Origin: a virus
Direction: 5' to 3' (one strand)
DNA: 30,736 nt
IMG/VR virus record: IMGVR_UViG_3300046703_000037
Location: 1 to 30,736 of that record
A program made the position numbers and the translations under genes. Positions 1-9,600 of this stretch are shown piece after piece. Below the pieces are notes generated by a model. The model was not told the origin of the DNA. It saw only the letters and a program-made list of their open reading frames with translations, and ran no database searches. Position 1 is the stretch's first letter. Each line of letters begins with the position of its first letter.

Positions 1-117
1 GGATGTAACACTCTCCTGGCCCTTGCCGGGGATAGTGCGGAACTTCTGAAACGTACTGCGGCGTTCCTTCGCGGAGAGGAACTACCGCCTCTAGATCATT
101 GTCTCCGCGAACAATAG
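1..117 (+). CDS. Possible 3' end of an upstream gene (partial)
   Basis: Frame 1 is open from the first base to a TAG at 115-117 and encodes about 38 residues of balanced composition (leucine, alanine, glutamate, arginine). The other two plus frames stop early. The start lies outside the window, so nothing can be said about function. A 34-nt gap with a short inverted repeat (CCAGC/GCTGG near 120-133) separates it from the next gene. This could be chance reading. Confidence 0.35.
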   Translation, partial: GCNTLLALAGDSAELLKRTAAFLRGEELPPLDHCLREQ

Positions 118-151
118 TGCCAGCAAATGCTGGACACTGGAGAGCAGAAAC

Positions 152-832
152 ATGAACGAGAACAATTTGGTCAAGAGGCTGAGTTATCTGAGCACGGGGG
201 ACGGCTTCCGGGTGTGCAAACCCCTCGATATCCTCGCCGACGTGAAGGACGCTACGGGTTTGGTCCTCACGGCCGGGACGGTGCCTGCGATTGTGGCCCT
301 GGACACGAACTTCTACGGTCTGTCGGTCGTGGCGAACCAGACTCATCTGGCCCGCTTCGCCTGGACGGTCCCCCAGGACTATGACGGTTCCGCCGACGAG
401 TTGCGGATTCGGGTCGCCTGCAACATGGCCGGGGCCAATGCTGCGGATCAGGCTGCGTCTGTGATTACGCCTCTGATCTATCGGAAGCGTCCCGTGCCCA
501 GCGTCATTCTGGACGGCCTGACCGCCTTCCCTGCGGGTCTTGCCCTGTCGGCGGATCTCGGGGCTCCGGCCACGGCCGCGGGTGTGATCCCCCTTCTGGG
601 GGCCAACCTCCTGACGAAGTGGGTCGAGATCAACGCGGATATGTGGACGGACTTCACTCGCCGGGTCTCGAATCGGTCCCTGTCGGCGACGGCTGACGCC
701 TCGATTCAGGCCGGTGATGCCCTGAGTGTCGTTCTGACGACCGCGGCTCACACGACGGACGCGATCTCCGTCTACGGCGTTGAGATCTGGTATCGCTCGA
801 ACCTCGCGTTCACGGACGTTCGCAGTCGGTAA
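152..832 (+). CDS. Putative virion protein (possible head decoration protein)
   Basis: 226 residues. ATG at 152 follows a GGAGAG ribosome-binding site. The protein is rich in Ala, Val, Thr and Leu with little predicted helix, as expected of a beta-rich structural subunit. It has no signal peptide or catalytic motif. The C-terminal third carries alternating hydrophobic strands (GDALSVVLTTAAHTTDAI) ending in VEIWYRS. Two things support a structural role: it lies directly upstream of a tail-nozzle gene, and it is followed by an intrinsic terminator, an arrangement often seen after highly expressed capsid genes. I do not recognise the family. A head decoration or minor capsid role is inference. 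Confidence 0.6.
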   Translation: MNENNLVKRLSYLSTGDGFRVCKPLDILADVKDATGLVLTAGTVPAIVALDTNFYGLSVVANQTHLARFAWTVPQDYDGSADELRIRVACNMAGANAADQAASVITPLIYRKRPVPSVILDGLTAFPAGLALSADLGAPATAAGVIPLLGANLLTKWVEINADMWTDFTRRVSNRSLSATADASIQAGDALSVVLTTAAHTTDAISVYGVEIWYRSNLAFTDVRSR

Positions 833-851
833 TCTCCTGCTTAGTGGAACC

Positions 852-884
852 TGGGCCCGTCCATTTCTCGGGCGGGCCCATTTT
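852..884 (+). terminator. Intrinsic terminator after the putative head gene
   Basis: An 8-bp perfect GC-rich stem, TGGGCCCG (852-859) with CGGGCCCA (873-880), is followed at once by TTTT. It lies in the 68-nt gap between two co-directional virion genes and just before the ribosome-binding site of the next one. Partial read-through would set a high head-gene to tail-gene ratio. Function is inferred from the structure. Confidence 0.65.
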
Positions 885-900
885 CTTGCGTAGGAAAATC

Positions 901-3285
901 ATGCCTGACAAGAAACCAGTCGATTTCAGTTTCCCCGCCAAGGGACTTGACGAGAATTGGGCCTACAAGTCCCAACCCGAGGGCACGTCTCCGGACTGCC
1001 TCAACGTGCGGCCCTATGACGTGATCGCCGCCCGCCTTCGCGGGGGTTCACGGCCCGGTCTGTCCAAGTACGTCGCTGGGGCGATCAACGGCTCGAACCC
1101 GATCCAACGGATGGGCCTCGTGATGAAGTCCATCGTCGGAGGTTCTTCCTCTGTGACTGATCCTTTCACCCAGGCAAACGGCCAACTTGCCGGGACGAAT
1201 TGGACACAGTTTGAGGACGCTGGTGCTACCTACGCGACAAGTGCGACGTTTCCGATTGTAGCCACGAATCAAATTGTGGTTTCGCAACTAAATACGCCGG
1301 GGGGTCGTTCGGTTGGGGCCTTGCATAAGACGGCCGCGGTCACAGGATCGTCATTCACTCTGTCCGCTAAAATCACTCTTGTCGCGAGTAACGCGAATCC
1401 CTCAGCTTCTCAGTTTGGCCTCATAGTCTCGGCCGCTTCGGGGACACTCCCCGTTGCCAATACAGTGTTAGAGACCAACGAAGCATTGATCTACATGACC
1501 CATTCGTTCGGGGTCTACACCCTTGCCTACCTGATCGGAGGCGGGGCTTTCGGATTACAAACCATGACTCCTGGGTCAGGTGATTACCTTGATCCGGCGT
1601 GGTGGACTACCCCTCGAACCTTATCTCTCACTTCCTCGGATGGAGGGGCGACTTGCGTTTTGTCGATAGCAGGCACCCCCCTTCTAACCGGGGCCTTACC
1701 GGGTGCTCCCATCACAGACGCCAATCCTGGATTCAGGATTTATAAGGACAATGTTGCCGGGAACACCGTTACCGTAGATGACTGGACCCTGGCCAATACG
1801 AACTCTCTTTCCAATCGAAAACCAACTATCGTGGTTGTCTCAGGTGGAAGTGTTTACACGGGTGATAAGACTTCGGGAATCGCCATTGCGACTTCGGGCA
1901 CGAGTGTCCTCTCCACTCTCGTCGAAAAGGTCCACATGACGGACTCCATCGGAAAGATGTATCTCGTCGATGGCACGGCCTACAAGAAGTTGGACAATGC
2001 GACCAATACGGTGAGCACCTGGACAGCCACAGCACCGGGGGCCCTTCCAGTGAGCGGGTCGAACACCTGTCGGCTGATCGCCTCCTACCGGGGGCGGATC
2101 GTGCTGTCGGGTCTCGTGGACGATCCCCAGAACTGGTTCATGTCCGCGGCCGGAGATCCTCTCGATTGGGATTATGGGGCCACGGTCTCGGCCGTCATGG
2201 CTGTCGCAGGGAACAATACAGTCGCAGGGAAATGTCCCGATATTGTCACCTGTCTCGCCCCGCTGGGAGACGACATCATGGTGATCGGGGGCGATCATAC
2301 GATCTGGCTCATGCGAGGCGACCCCGCGGACGGCGGCAGGATCGACAATCTAAGCCAGCAGATGGGTATCCTGGGACAGGATTCCTACTGTGTGGACCCG
2401 GACGGGACGTTCTACTTCTTCGGCAACGGTGTCCTGTGGAGCATGTCGAAGCCCCAGCCCTACGCGAAGCAAGAGCCCAAACCGATGAGTCGGGGACGCC
2501 TAGATAAGACCCTCAACGCGATTGACTACAGCCAGAACACCGTGAAACTTCTCTGGGACGAGACCTTCCACGGCATTCACATCTATATCGTACCGAGTGC
2601 GTCAGGGGCCACGACCCACTACTGGTGGGATGCCCGGACGGACGGATTCTGGAAGGATCAGTACCCCACGACCCACGGGCCGGTCTCGGTGATGATCTTC
2701 GACGCGGACGCCGCCAGTGATCGCACCGTCCTTCTCGGGGGCTGGGACAGTTATATCCGGCAGACCGATGCCTCGTCCCTCACGGATGATGGCACCACGA
2801 TCCTCAGCCGGGTGAAGTTTGGGCCGATCACCCCTGGTGGGGTCCATCACAACTGCAAACTGAATCGGGTCGTCACGAGGACCGATCCCGCGACCGATCC
2901 GTTCCTGCTCAGGGTCTACGCGGCGAACTCGCCAGATCAGGTGGTTCTGGCGACGACTCCCGCCTGGGCGACGACGGTAGACGCCGTGACACCCTACGCC
3001 ATGCCCCGGATCACGGGGAACTCGCTTCTGTTCGAGTTGATAAACGATTCATTCTCCACGGCCTGGGTGACGGGTCACGTCTACGCAGTTGGCGATCAGG
3101 TGGTCGCCTCGGATGGCCTGCCTTACATCTCTCTGACCGCTCACACAAGTACCACAGGCGGGGCCCATCCCACTCCTCCTGGGAATGTGACGGACTGGGT
3201 AGTTTCCACATTTCGACGCTGGGCAATCGAAGGGATTTCTGCTATACTGGATGTAACAGGCCGAACGCGGCACGGGAGACTCTAG
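901..3285 (+). CDS. Tail nozzle / stabilisation-like protein with inserted adhesion-type domains
   Basis: 794 residues. ATG at 901 follows AGGAAAATC; an earlier in-frame start at 844 lies across the terminator and is unlikely. The N-terminus (FPAKGLDENWAYKSQPEG, then PDCLNVRP) and the middle (MVIGGDHTIWLMRGDP, FYFFGNGVLW) look like the beta-propeller-type tail proteins of podoviruses (P22 gp10 / T7 gp12-like). Residues about 85-300 look like an insertion: starting DPFTQANGQLAGTNW, the segment resembles a jelly-roll or lectin-like domain, and its DNA is visibly more AT-rich. A second module near residues 718-771 (WVTGHVYAVGDQV, then a YISLTAHT segment and a Trp) resembles a chitin/cellulose-binding CBM5/12 fold. 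The final about 23 residues return to the nozzle-like sequence. Role: connecting tail to head and probably contacting host surface glycans. Family placement is by pattern only. Confidence 0.65.
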   Translation: MPDKKPVDFSFPAKGLDENWAYKSQPEGTSPDCLNVRPYDVIAARLRGGSRPGLSKYVAGAINGSNPIQRMGLVMKSIVGGSSSVTDPFTQANGQLAGTNWTQFEDAGATYATSATFPIVATNQIVVSQLNTPGGRSVGALHKTAAVTGSSFTLSAKITLVASNANPSASQFGLIVSAASGTLPVANTVLETNEALIYMTHSFGVYTLAYLIGGGAFGLQTMTPGSGDYLDPAWWTTPRTLSLTSSDGGATCVLSIAGTPLLTGALPGAPITDANPGFRIYKDNVAGNTVTVDDWTLANTNSLSNRKPTIVVVSGGSVYTGDKTSGIAIATSGTSVLSTLVEKVHMTDSIGKMYLVDGTAYKKLDNATNTVSTWTATAPGALPVSGSNTCRLIASYRGRIVLSGLVDDPQNWFMSAAGDPLDWDYGATVSAVMAVAGNNTVAGKCPDIVTCLAPLGDDIMVIGGDHTIWLMRGDPADGGRIDNLSQQMGILGQDSYCVDPDGTFYFFGNGVLWSMSKPQPYAKQEPKPMSRGRLDKTLNAIDYSQNTVKLLWDETFHGIHIYIVPSASGATTHYWWDARTDGFWKDQYPTTHGPVSVMIFDADAASDRTVLLGGWDSYIRQTDASSLTDDGTTILSRVKFGPITPGGVHHNCKLNRVVTRTDPATDPFLLRVYAANSPDQVVLATTPAWATTVDAVTPYAMPRITGNSLLFELINDSFSTAWVTGHVYAVGDQVVASDGLPYISLTAHTSTTGGAHPTPPGNVTDWVVSTFRRWAIEGISAILDVTGRTRHGRL
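1852..1860 (+). repeat. Dispersed 9-mer GTTTACACG, copy 1
   Basis: Exact copy in the nozzle-like gene, same orientation as transcription, read as Val-Tyr-Thr. The preceding base is T. Confidence 0.6.
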
Positions 3286-3716
3286 TGCCCCTGATCGGTG
3301 CATCCAGAAATGACCGTTACCCCGGCGAGGATGTACGTCTTCGCAGGGGACTCGCTCATGCGATTTTCGTGCCCTTCGTCGGGGCGACCCAGAACGTGGA
3401 TCTGGGAACCTTCTCCCTGACGACGACGGGTATCCTCACAGCGAGTCAGTTGGTTTCCACGATTGCATCCGGGACGGCTCCCCTGGTCGTTACGTCTACG
3501 ACGGTGGTGTCGCACCTGAACGCTGACACGGTGGATGGTGTCCATGCGTCCTCTTTCGTCCCCTATCTCGGGGCGACCGGGGACGTGGACATCGGTGGAT
3601 ATCGTTTCTCCTGCAAGGAATTGAACATTCTTTCACAAAACCTTCTCCCGGCGATCCCGATCCTGGGGGACATCATCCGTCTCACGACGGATGGACACTT
3701 GTACATGGGAGTCTAA
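3285..3716 (+). CDS. Short tail-fibre protein with repeated fibre modules
   Basis: 143 residues. GTG at 3285 overlaps the stop of the nozzle gene (TAGTG), so it is probably translationally coupled. It contains two copies of a module common in phage fibres: FVPFVGATQNVDLG near residue 28 and FVPYLGATGDVDIGG near residue 91. Between them lies HLNADTVDGVHASSF, the NAD-x-(V/L)DG motif typical of fibre and tail-collar repeats. No catalytic residues are seen. It is followed 1 nt later by another fibre gene. Probable trimeric beta-structured adhesin component; the receptor is unknown. Confidence 0.65.
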   Translation: MPLIGASRNDRYPGEDVRLRRGLAHAIFVPFVGATQNVDLGTFSLTTTGILTASQLVSTIASGTAPLVVTSTTVVSHLNADTVDGVHASSFVPYLGATGDVDIGGYRFSCKELNILSQNLLPAIPILGDIIRLTTDGHLYMGV

Positions 3717-3717
3717 C

Positions 3718-4173
3718 ATGCCGGTTGCCTGGAAAAAGATGCTCCTTGAGGGGGACGCCGCGAGCGTCTTCACGCAGTTGACGGACGTGCCTGCCGCCTA
3801 TACCGGCAAGAGTCTTGATCTGGTCCGCGTGAACGTCGGGGAAACCGCCTTGGAGTTTGTCTCGGCCGGTGGGTTCACGGATGATAAGAAGGTAATGACA
3901 AGTGCGGCCGACACGACTCCTGGCTACCTCGGCCACAAGATTCTGGTCGATACGGACTATTTCACTCAGGCAATCGGGACTCCGGCCGGGGATGAACAAG
4001 TCACGATCACCCTGTCCATCGCTCATCTGGTGAACTTCGGGGGCTATCAGGCCCAGAACGTCGTGCTCCACACAGTCGCTGATGCCGCGGCTCTCGCAGC
4101 TTTGACGGCCGCGGTCGGTAAAATTGCATGGCAGACTGATACCCTCCACCCCTATGTTTGCACGAGCGTCTAA
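3718..4173 (+). CDS. Tail-fibre-associated protein
   Basis: 151 residues from ATG 3718; an in-frame ATG at 3691 would overlap the previous gene deeply and is less likely. The start MPVAWKKMLLEGD is nearly the same as that of the next gene (MPTTWKQLAFSDD), so the two share an attachment module. The middle (DVPAAYTGKSLDLVRVNVGETALEFV) resembles repeats found along fibre shafts. The C-terminal half (AQNVVLHTVADAAALAALTA) is Ala-rich and probably a small globular tip. It lies within the fibre cluster. Function is inferred from position and modules. Confidence 0.6.
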   Translation: MPVAWKKMLLEGDAASVFTQLTDVPAAYTGKSLDLVRVNVGETALEFVSAGGFTDDKKVMTSAADTTPGYLGHKILVDTDYFTQAIGTPAGDEQVTITLSIAHLVNFGGYQAQNVVLHTVADAAALAALTAAVGKIAWQTDTLHPYVCTSV

Positions 4174-4175
4174 CT

Positions 4176-4904
4176 ATGCCGACAACTTGGAAACAACTGG
4201 CATTTTCTGACGACATTGTACCCTACACTGGGGCTGTTGCCAATGTCGATCTCGGGGCTCACACGCTAACCGGCGATCAACTGATTTCTACTCACGTCAC
4301 TGGAGTAGTTGCCCCTCTTGTGGTTACTTCAATAGCCCGCGTGGCCAATCTGAACGCTGACATGGTGGACGGAGAACATTCCGCCAGTTTTCTAGTGACA
4401 TCGGCCGGTCTGAATGGTTCTCCTGTAATGGCTGGAACTACATTGGTCGTTACTAGTGGACAAGTGATCTCCGCTACACCCGCGGGCCCTCTCACTGTCC
4501 AATCAGCAGGAACTGCCTACACTCTGACCAATTCTTCTCAGTTGTTGACTTTCGGAACGACGAGTCCGAGTTTGACGATCTCAGCAGCAGGGACGTATCT
4601 CATCCGGTCTCACGTTCAGACCAATCTGGTCGGGGCCACAATGGCGGCGAACCGGAATATTACTTTTGTTATTCATCGGACGAATAATACGCCGTGGGAC
4701 GTGTCCCCAAAAGCCCAAGTAATCAAGACTGACATCACTAGCTTGAAGGCTTACACTCTGCCGATAGGAGCAATCCCTGAGTTCGTTTACACGACGGCCA
4801 ACACCAACGACGTTCTTGAGATCTGGGGATTCATCGACACGGTGCCAACGGCGGGCAGTATTTCAATCGTGGATGCACAGATCATTGCAGTTCGACTGTA
4901 CTAG
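4176..4904 (+). CDS. Tail fibre / receptor-binding protein with C-terminal jelly-roll-like domain
   Basis: 242 residues from ATG 4176; a TTG at 4158 is in frame but inside the previous gene. The N-terminal 75 residues carry the same modules as the two preceding genes: MPTTWKQLAFSDD, then IVPYTGAVANVDLG, then NLNADMVDGEHSASF. From about residue 110 to the end it is a Thr/Ser/Ile-rich all-beta region (GTYLIRSHVQTNL ... DVLEIWGFIDTVP ... IIAVRLY) with the look of a C1q/TNF-like trimeric knob. Its DNA is more AT-rich than its neighbours, which fits a recently exchanged host-range tip. Most likely this is the receptor-binding tip. This is inference from modular layout. Confidence 0.6.
   Translation: MPTTWKQLAFSDDIVPYTGAVANVDLGAHTLTGDQLISTHVTGVVAPLVVTSIARVANLNADMVDGEHSASFLVTSAGLNGSPVMAGTTLVVTSGQVISATPAGPLTVQSAGTAYTLTNSSQLLTFGTTSPSLTISAAGTYLIRSHVQTNLVGATMAANRNITFVIHRTNNTPWDVSPKAQVIKTDITSLKAYTLPIGAIPEFVYTTANTNDVLEIWGFIDTVPTAGSISIVDAQIIAVRLY
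4785..4793 (+). repeat. Dispersed 9-mer GTTTACACG, copy 2
   Basis: Exact copy in the AT-richer fibre gene, co-directional, read as Val-Tyr-Thr. The preceding base is C. Confidence 0.6.
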
Positions 4905-4913
4905 GAGATAGAG

Positions 4914-5675
4914 ATGCCTTCTGGGACTTATAATTCCATCGCTGAGGCCAATGCCGCTAGTTTCGGGAACGCCTCGGGATTCACAGGATCGACTCCGGCC
5001 GCGGGGAACCCCTACCTCCAGAGCCAGATGAATCAGCAAGCTCCGCAGTCGCCCAATATGTCGGGTCTGTTTCCGGGGGCCTCGGGTGGGTTGCAGAACA
5101 TTATGCAGCAACTCCAGTCTTCGCAGAACGCCGCAAATGTTGCAAATCAACAGCGGTACAAGGATATCCTCGGGATGTATAGCAACCTCGGAAAATCTGG
5201 GGAGGCGAGAATCGCCGAGAAGGAGACCCAGGCCCAGGCTGCAAACACTCAAAACCTCACGTCTCGGGGCTTAGGAAATACGACCGTGACTTCTTCCACG
5301 AATCGTGGAATTGCGAGCGATGCTGAGTTCTCCCGGCAGGCCCTCGGGGAACAGGTCGCTCAACTCCAGGGCGGCGTGATGGAGCGAGCCACTCAGCAGG
5401 GCCCGAACCTGTCGATGTACGCGAACCTGATCCAGCAGGCGATGGCCGGTCAGACCGCGGGCCGTCAGCGGACTATCTCCGGAGGCCAGGGCGGGACGTA
5501 CAACGCGAGCGATGTCTACCGCAGCCTCTCGGGCGGGAGCAGCGGGTACGGCGGCTCCCAGGCGAACAACGTGGCTCAGTTCTTCCCGGCCGGATCGTTC
5601 GGATCGCCCCTCGGCCAGCAACTAGCCAACACGCCCTCTCAGCAGTATGATGACTACGATTGGAGTGATGAGTAA
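4914..5675 (+). CDS. Internal virion / ejection-type protein 1
   Basis: 253 residues from ATG 4914 after TAGGAGATAGAG. It is very rich in Gln, Asn, Ser, Gly and Ala. Residues about 55-160 are predicted helical with repeated QQ and NA pairs (GGLQNIMQQLQSSQNAANVAN). The C-terminus is Gly/Ser-rich and ends in a strongly acidic YDDYDWSDE. Its stop overlaps the next start (TAATG). Position as the first of three consecutive genes after the fibres, with this composition, matches small ejection proteins such as P22 gp7 or T7 gp14 by analogy. No family was recognised directly. Confidence 0.55.
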   Translation: MPSGTYNSIAEANAASFGNASGFTGSTPAAGNPYLQSQMNQQAPQSPNMSGLFPGASGGLQNIMQQLQSSQNAANVANQQRYKDILGMYSNLGKSGEARIAEKETQAQAANTQNLTSRGLGNTTVTSSTNRGIASDAEFSRQALGEQVAQLQGGVMERATQQGPNLSMYANLIQQAMAGQTAGRQRTISGGQGGTYNASDVYRSLSGGSSGYGGSQANNVAQFFPAGSFGSPLGQQLANTPSQQYDDYDWSDE

Positions 5676-6673
5676 TGCCGATCAATATTGACTATTCTCC
5701 GGTTGGGGCTCTCACGTCCGCGGCTGCGATGGCGGGCCAAGGCGAAGGTCAGAGACAGTCCTTTGCCCAGGACATGCAACTCCTCGATCTTACTCAGCGG
5801 CAGAACGAAGCCCAGATGAGGCAGTCGGCCCAGAACCGTGCCTTCGATCTCCAGGAGGCGATGGCGAGTCGTCAACTTGCCGCCCAAACCCGCACACCCG
5901 CGGCCGATCATATCGCCGAGCGGGCGGATCTCGCACGGTCTGATCGGGCTGCGAAGCAGAAGCAGTTCAAGGGGCAGTTGGACACGATGCTCTCTACCGG
6001 GACCATTGACCCGACTCAGTATCAGAAGGGTCTCATGGCCCTTATGACCGGGAACGAGACCCTGATGACCCACGTCCTGGCGAACCCCAAGGCGACGGTT
6101 GAGAAGCCGAATATCTCGAATGCCGCGGAGTTGGACGTGATTCGGGAACCATTCCGTGAGAAGCGTCGGATCTTGGAGAGTTCGCTGACGAGTCTGAACA
6201 CGAACCTCGCAAAGTTCGGGTCCATCCCCGAGATGGCCGAGCCGATCAAGACGCAGAAAGATGGTATCCAGAAGCAGATCGACGATCAATTCGCCCAGGA
6301 GACTGCGGCGATAGACCAGTGGCGGAAACAGGGTCGTGGACAGGCCGCAGCCCAGGCCACTCCAGGTGAAGGCTCTCTCACGGACGCCTCGGGGCGAACG
6401 ACTTCGATCTCCTCGGACACCGGGGCCCTTCCCGGCACCGGCCGGATGACGACTCAGGCCACGATCAGCCCCTCCATGCGGGCGATCCTCGATCAGGCTA
6501 GGGGAATGGCCGGTGCGAACGCTGGGAAGATCGGCGGCGACCAGATGACAACCACGACGATTGGCGAGGGCCAGCCCGCGACCGAGGATGTCGTGCGGGC
6601 GATCCTTCAAGAGACGGGCGGGGACAAGGTGAAGACCCGACAACTTCTTCGGGCGAGAGGATACACATTGTAA
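5675..6673 (+). CDS. Internal virion / ejection-type protein 2
   Basis: 332 residues; ATG 5675 overlaps the previous stop (TAATG). It is mainly helical: an N-terminal Gln-rich region (QRQSFAQDMQLLDLTQRQNE), a charged coiled-coil-like segment at about residues 140-225 (REKRRILESSLTSLN ... QKQIDDQFAQE), and a Gly/Thr-rich linker. The end (VVRAILQETGGDKVKTRQLLRARG) is a compact helical tail. There is no signal peptide or membrane span. It is coupled to the giant 1858-residue gene by another TAATG. It is most likely the middle-sized of the three ejected proteins. Function is inferred from order and composition. Confidence 0.55.
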   Translation: MPINIDYSPVGALTSAAAMAGQGEGQRQSFAQDMQLLDLTQRQNEAQMRQSAQNRAFDLQEAMASRQLAAQTRTPAADHIAERADLARSDRAAKQKQFKGQLDTMLSTGTIDPTQYQKGLMALMTGNETLMTHVLANPKATVEKPNISNAAELDVIREPFREKRRILESSLTSLNTNLAKFGSIPEMAEPIKTQKDGIQKQIDDQFAQETAAIDQWRKQGRGQAAAQATPGEGSLTDASGRTTSISSDTGALPGTGRMTTQATISPSMRAILDQARGMAGANAGKIGGDQMTTTTIGEGQPATEDVVRAILQETGGDKVKTRQLLRARGYTL

Positions 6674-9600
6674 TGAGCGACATCGTTGATAGGGTCTTCG
6701 AGACCCTCCCGGCCACGGCCGGAGACATCGTGGACAGGGTTGCCGCTGGTTCTTCTGGCGATCTTGTCGATCAACTCTCTCCTCCTGTTACTCACGAGGA
6801 CGCAATGCAGGCCGCGGGCTCCGAGGTTCTCCGGCAGAATGTTCTCCGGCGATCCAAGCAGTTGCCCGATCTCAATTCTGATGAGTCTGGTGCGATCCTC
6901 GATGCCTTCAAGAGACTCGGCGGGCAACAGCCTGACAAACTCCGTCAGCAACTCGCCGAGGAAACGGCTCACCGGACTCAACTAGCCCGTGGCGTCCTCG
7001 GGGATGCCGGGGCTGGGGCCTTTGAGGCTGTCACCAGCTACGTCCCCGCGATGGCTGGACTCATCGACCCTCAGAGCGGTCTCCGTCTCAAGCAGGGACA
7101 GGAGATTGTTGCGAATGCCGATCCCACGAGCATCATGGGTCAGTTCGCAGGCTTCGGTGTCGGCCTGGGTAAGTTCGCGTTGACTGGTCCCCTCGCCCCG
7201 ATTCTCGCCGGAGTCGAGGGAGCCGGTGAACAGAGGATGACTATCGCCAAGGCTCGGGAGAAGGGCGAGGATATCGGGGGCACTTCCGAGGTTCTGGAGA
7301 CCACGGCCCGTGGCGTCGTGGACGGCGTTCTCACAAAGATGTTTATGAAGGCCGGGGACAAGGCTTCCAACGTGGTCCGGTCCCTGATCCAGCCCTCAGT
7401 GAAGGAAGCCCTGGCCGCGAGTGGCCTGGACACGGCCCGAAAGCTGGCCTGGACCTGGGCGATGGACTCCCTCAAGGTGGGGGCCCTGTCCGAGGGGCAG
7501 TACCTCGCCGATATCGGCCTGGGACACCTTGCGGACCCCAGCATCGTGCCCACCAAGGCCGAGGCCCTCCGTGCCGCCGCCTTCGGTATCGTCTTGCCCT
7601 CCGTCATGGGGGCCGTTCACGGAGTCGGAGGCCGACTTCTCGGCCGGGAGGCTCCTCCTACCCCCGTTTACACGCCCGAAGAGGCTGGTCGAACCATTCC
7701 TGGCACCGAGAACCTCCCGATACCCCCTCTTGTGAGATCCGGAGGGCCCCTGGCGACCGTTCCGGGCGAGGCTCCACGGCCCGGCTATCTAGTCACACCC
7801 CCTCCGACGCCCGGAGAGGCCCCAATCTATTCCGGCGAGCCTGGACCGCCTACGCCGCGTGTCCTGACCCCCTTCCCGCCCGAGGGGTCGATCAAGTATC
7901 CTCAGATCATAGAACTCATCCAGAACGCCCCGGCCCGTGGAGTGGCTCCTGATCCGACAGATCACCCGATGGGTCGGGAGCCTGCCATTGTGACAGGCCA
8001 GAATGTTCCTGATCTCGGGGGCACCGGGACAAGTCCCGAGAAGGTCTATGTCAGTAAGGCCCTACCTCAGACCTTGGAGATCGAAGGCAAGCCGGTGGAC
8101 GTTCATCGCTTTGTGGCCCTCCACGAGACTACCGAACGGAGTCTCCGAGAGGCCGGGGAGTCCGATGACGCTGCCCATGCTGGAGCAACGGCTGCGGAGC
8201 ACGATGCTGTTCGCCGGGCCGGGGTTGATCCCGTGGCCTACGAGAAGGCCCTGGAGCCTTACGAGCGGACGGCCCGAACGGAGTCCCTGGAAGCGGCTCC
8301 CGAGGATCTGGACAAGGTGCCCTATCAGAAACCAGCACCGGCGATCCCCAGGCCGAAGACTGTCGTGACCCAGGAACGGGAGATCGAACAGTATCCCGAG
8401 GGAGCTACTCATGCTACTCCTCACCTGACCTACGACATTTCCCACCTGCAATCCCCGGCTGCTGCCGCGGGCGGTGTGCCCCTGGACACCAAGGGCGAGA
8501 ATCTGTGGGTTCGCCCCGCGGCCGGGAAGAGTAACGCGAAGCGTCAGCTTCTCGTGCAGTTCTCTACCGATCTCATCAACGCGGATCGTCCCCGATCTTC
8601 GGCTGATGACTATTACGACAAACTTTATGCCAACCGCGATGGCTACTCTCGGCCGAAAGACTTCTGGGAGCTTCCTCAGTGGATCGGGGTCGCAGCCAAG
8701 AATCTTCCGAATGCCGATGTCTACGTGGTGCGGAACCTCGCTGAGGCCCAGAAGTTCCTGGCCGAGGCTGGGTATGGGCATGTCGCCATGTCGGCCCTGG
8801 ACGTGAATACGAAGTTGGCCCAGGCCCTCATCACTGGTTACAAGGGCAAGGTCGTGGTCGGCGGCTACACGGACATGACTCCGTTCAAGGGCCAGTCGAA
8901 CGTTACGGTCTACAAGGCCATGCCTGAGTGGATCAAGGCGATGGGCAAGGACTTCACGGAAGGCACGGACTACCGGCACTTCCGCGGCACCGAGGTCGTC
9001 CCCAGATTGTCCCTCTCCGAGGGTTGCCTGCATAATTGTTTCTTTTGCGGTGTGGAGAACAAGGGCAAGGCCCCCCGCGAGATCGACCGGCAGACTGTCG
9101 ATCAGCAGATCGCCTCGTTCAAGGATCTCAAGGCCAAACTCGTCTACGTAAACGATAAGACCTTCGGACAGGCCAGCAACCATCAGGATCTCAAGGAGAT
9201 CTATAAGAGGATGAAGGCCGAGAACCCCGAGTTCCAGGGCTTCATCATCCAGACTTCCGCGGCCCAGATGGCAAAGATGACTCCGGAGTTCCTCCAGGAA
9301 GCCGGTGTGAAGTACGTCGAGATGGGTGTTGAATCCTACAACGACTCGATCCTCAAGTCGGTGCGGAAACCTGCCAATGAGAAGATGATTGACGCCGCCG
9401 TGGAGAAGATCCGGGCGTCCGGTGCCAAGTTCATCCCCAACATTATGATTGGTCTCCCTGGCGAGACGCCGGAGACCTACAGCCGAACGCTGGACTTCCT
9501 CGATCACAACCGCGATCTCATCTCGCACGTCAATGCGTACAATACGGCCCTCTACGCCGGGTCGGATCTGGCAAAGCAGGTCGGTGGAGCCAAGTCCGCG

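Noticed and set aside
1-3257. The string GGATGTAACA at the window start and again near 3248 as a terminal or direct repeat
   Set aside because: Only 10 nt match and the flanks differ; most likely chance.
5654-6643. 329-aa open frame on the minus strand opposite ejection-type protein 2
   Set aside because: Composition is atypical (Arg, Leu, Gly, His), it overlaps a well-supported gene completely, and it breaks the operon direction.
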